Below are positions 4,920 through 5,438 of a DNA stretch of 5,438 nucleotides, piece by piece. Within the stretch, counting starts at the first letter, position 1; each line of letters starts with the position of its first letter. A program made the translations under genes and the position numbers. The notes under the pieces were generated by a model. That model had not been told where the DNA came from. It ran no database searches and saw nothing but the letters and a program-made list of their open reading frames with translations. The stretch is from DATLGB01 sp035540675 (GTDB lineage: Bacteria > Actinomycetota > Thermoleophilia > Solirubrobacterales > Solirubrobacteraceae). Where the stretch lies: positions 1 through 5,438 of the forward strand of contig DATLGB010000163.1 of NCBI GenBank assembly GCA_035540675.1, given 5' to 3'.

Positions 4920-5438
4920 ATGGTCTCCACGCGCGACCCCCTCGCCGCCCTGGAGGCGCGCGTCTCCGCGGTGGCGGGAGCCCTGCCGGAGCGGGAGCGC
5001 CGCGCACTCGCGCTGCGGGAGCGCGACGGCGCCGGTTACTCCGCGATCGCCAGCGCGCTCGACGTCCCGGCGCGCGACGTGCCCGCGCTGCTGTGGCGCG
5101 CGCGGCTCGCGGTGCGCGACGGCGTGCGCGCGGCGCCGCTGCCGGCGGCGACCTCCGACGCCTGCCCGCGCGCCCGGCGCCTGCTCACCCTGCAGCAGGA
5201 CGGCGAGCTGACCGACCACGACGCCATGGTCTGGCTGCGCGAGCACGTGCAGGACTGCGGGAGCTGCCGCGCCGTCCGCCGCGCGCTGCGCGAGGCGAGC
5301 CTGGCCTTCCGCGCGGCGCCGGAGGTCGGCGCCGACCGCCCACCGAGCGCCTCGGCCGCCGCGGCGGCACCTGCCGCGCCGGCGCCGGCGCCGGCGGCCG
5401 CGCCGCCCACCGCGCCCCGGGCGCCCGCGCCTGCCGCG
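4920..5438 (+). CDS. Sigma region 4 HTH fused to anti-sigma-type zinc finger (partial, runs off the window)
   Basis: The frame is open for 173 codons from ATG 4920 to the last base, with no stop, so the C-terminus is missing. Residues 22-69 match sigma-70 region 4: LPERERRALALRERDG, the helix-turn-helix YSAIASALDVPARDVPALL, then WRARLAVR. Residues 82-123 carry Cys82, His109, Cys113 and Cys116, that is C-x26-H-x3-C-x2-C within CPRARRLL...QQDGEL...REHVQDCGSC. This is the zf-HC2/ZAS pattern of zinc-binding anti-sigma factors such as RsrA. From about 137 the chain is Ala/Pro-rich and probably a flexible linker to something beyond the window, perhaps a membrane segment. Only about 20 residues precede the HTH, so sigma region 2, needed for core binding and -10 melting, is absent. 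ECF sigma factors with a C-terminal finger of this type are, from memory, common in Thermoleophilia; this could be a shortened relative or a stand-alone DNA-binding regulator. It begins 29 bases after the secreted-protein gene. Confidence 0.85.
   Translation, partial: MVSTRDPLAALEARVSAVAGALPERERRALALRERDGAGYSAIASALDVPARDVPALLWRARLAVRDGVRAAPLPAATSDACPRARRLLTLQQDGELTDHDAMVWLREHVQDCGSCRAVRRALREASLAFRAAPEVGADRPPSASAAAAAPAAPAPAPAAAPPTAPRAPAPAA
5377..5394 (+). repeat. Three tandem copies of CGCCGG within the Ala/Pro-rich tail
   Basis: CGCCGG occurs three times in perfect tandem inside the coding sequence, producing the alternating Ala-Pro run of the regulator's tail. Hexamer gain or loss would keep the frame and only change linker length. 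Confidence 0.6.

Noticed and set aside
3264..5007. Long frames overlapping the secreted-protein gene (plus 3264-4907, minus 3808-5007)
   Set aside because: Both lack signal peptide, repeats or motifs, while the 3040-4890 frame has all of these.
4920..5438. Calling the last gene a complete ECF sigma factor
   Set aside because: Only about 20 residues precede region 4, so region 2 is missing. No in-frame extension is visible in the 29-base gap after the previous gene.

Overview
The window is very GC-rich (roughly three-quarters G+C by eye, with G/C at most third codon positions). Protein style (Ala/Arg-rich, a secreted propeller-like protein, sigma-factor fragments carrying Cys/His fingers) suggests a high-GC actinobacterium, most likely Thermoleophilia/Solirubrobacterales. 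That placement is inference from style, not a search. I see no tRNA, rRNA, CRISPR array, insertion sequence or attachment site, and no gene-free stretch longer than about 100 bases. The many long ORFs in other frames are by-products of the base composition.

Layout. (1) Positions 2-187 hold the last 61 codons of pntB, the NADP(H)-binding end of the proton-translocating NAD(P) transhydrogenase beta subunit. (2) After 53 bases, 241-594 encodes a 117-residue protein with three likely membrane helices, same strand, no family recognised. (3) Converging on it, 620-1222 on the minus strand encodes a 200-residue soluble protein that looks like a PD-(D/E)XK nuclease-fold domain whose catalytic E-x-K is replaced by Q-x-A. 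(4) Divergent from that, 1315-2997 is a complete glpD, FAD-dependent glycerol-3-phosphate dehydrogenase, without glpK or glpF next to it. (5) 3040-4890 encodes a 616-residue secreted protein: signal peptide, eight degenerate repeats resembling beta-propeller blades, then an Ig/Fn3-like segment and a PKD-like C-terminus. (6) 4920 to the window end is an open reading frame without a stop: a sigma-70 region-4 type helix-turn-helix joined to a zinc-binding anti-sigma-like motif (C-x26-H-x3-C-x2-C) and an Ala/Pro-rich tail. It has no sigma region 2.

How the parts relate. pntB (NADPH/NADH balance driven by the proton gradient) and glpD (electrons from glycerol-3-phosphate to the quinone pool) both belong to membrane redox metabolism, but they are separated by the convergent minus-strand gene and need not be co-regulated. 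The last two genes are co-directional and 29 bases apart. Each of the three genes from glpD onward has a TAAC(G/T/C)T hexamer shortly before its start and no strong Shine-Dalgarno sequence. In two of them the spacing (8 and 9 bases) fits a TANNNT -10 element driving leaderless transcripts.

The most unusual item is the sigma region 4 / zinc-finger fusion at the right edge. Second is the apparently inactivated nuclease-fold protein.
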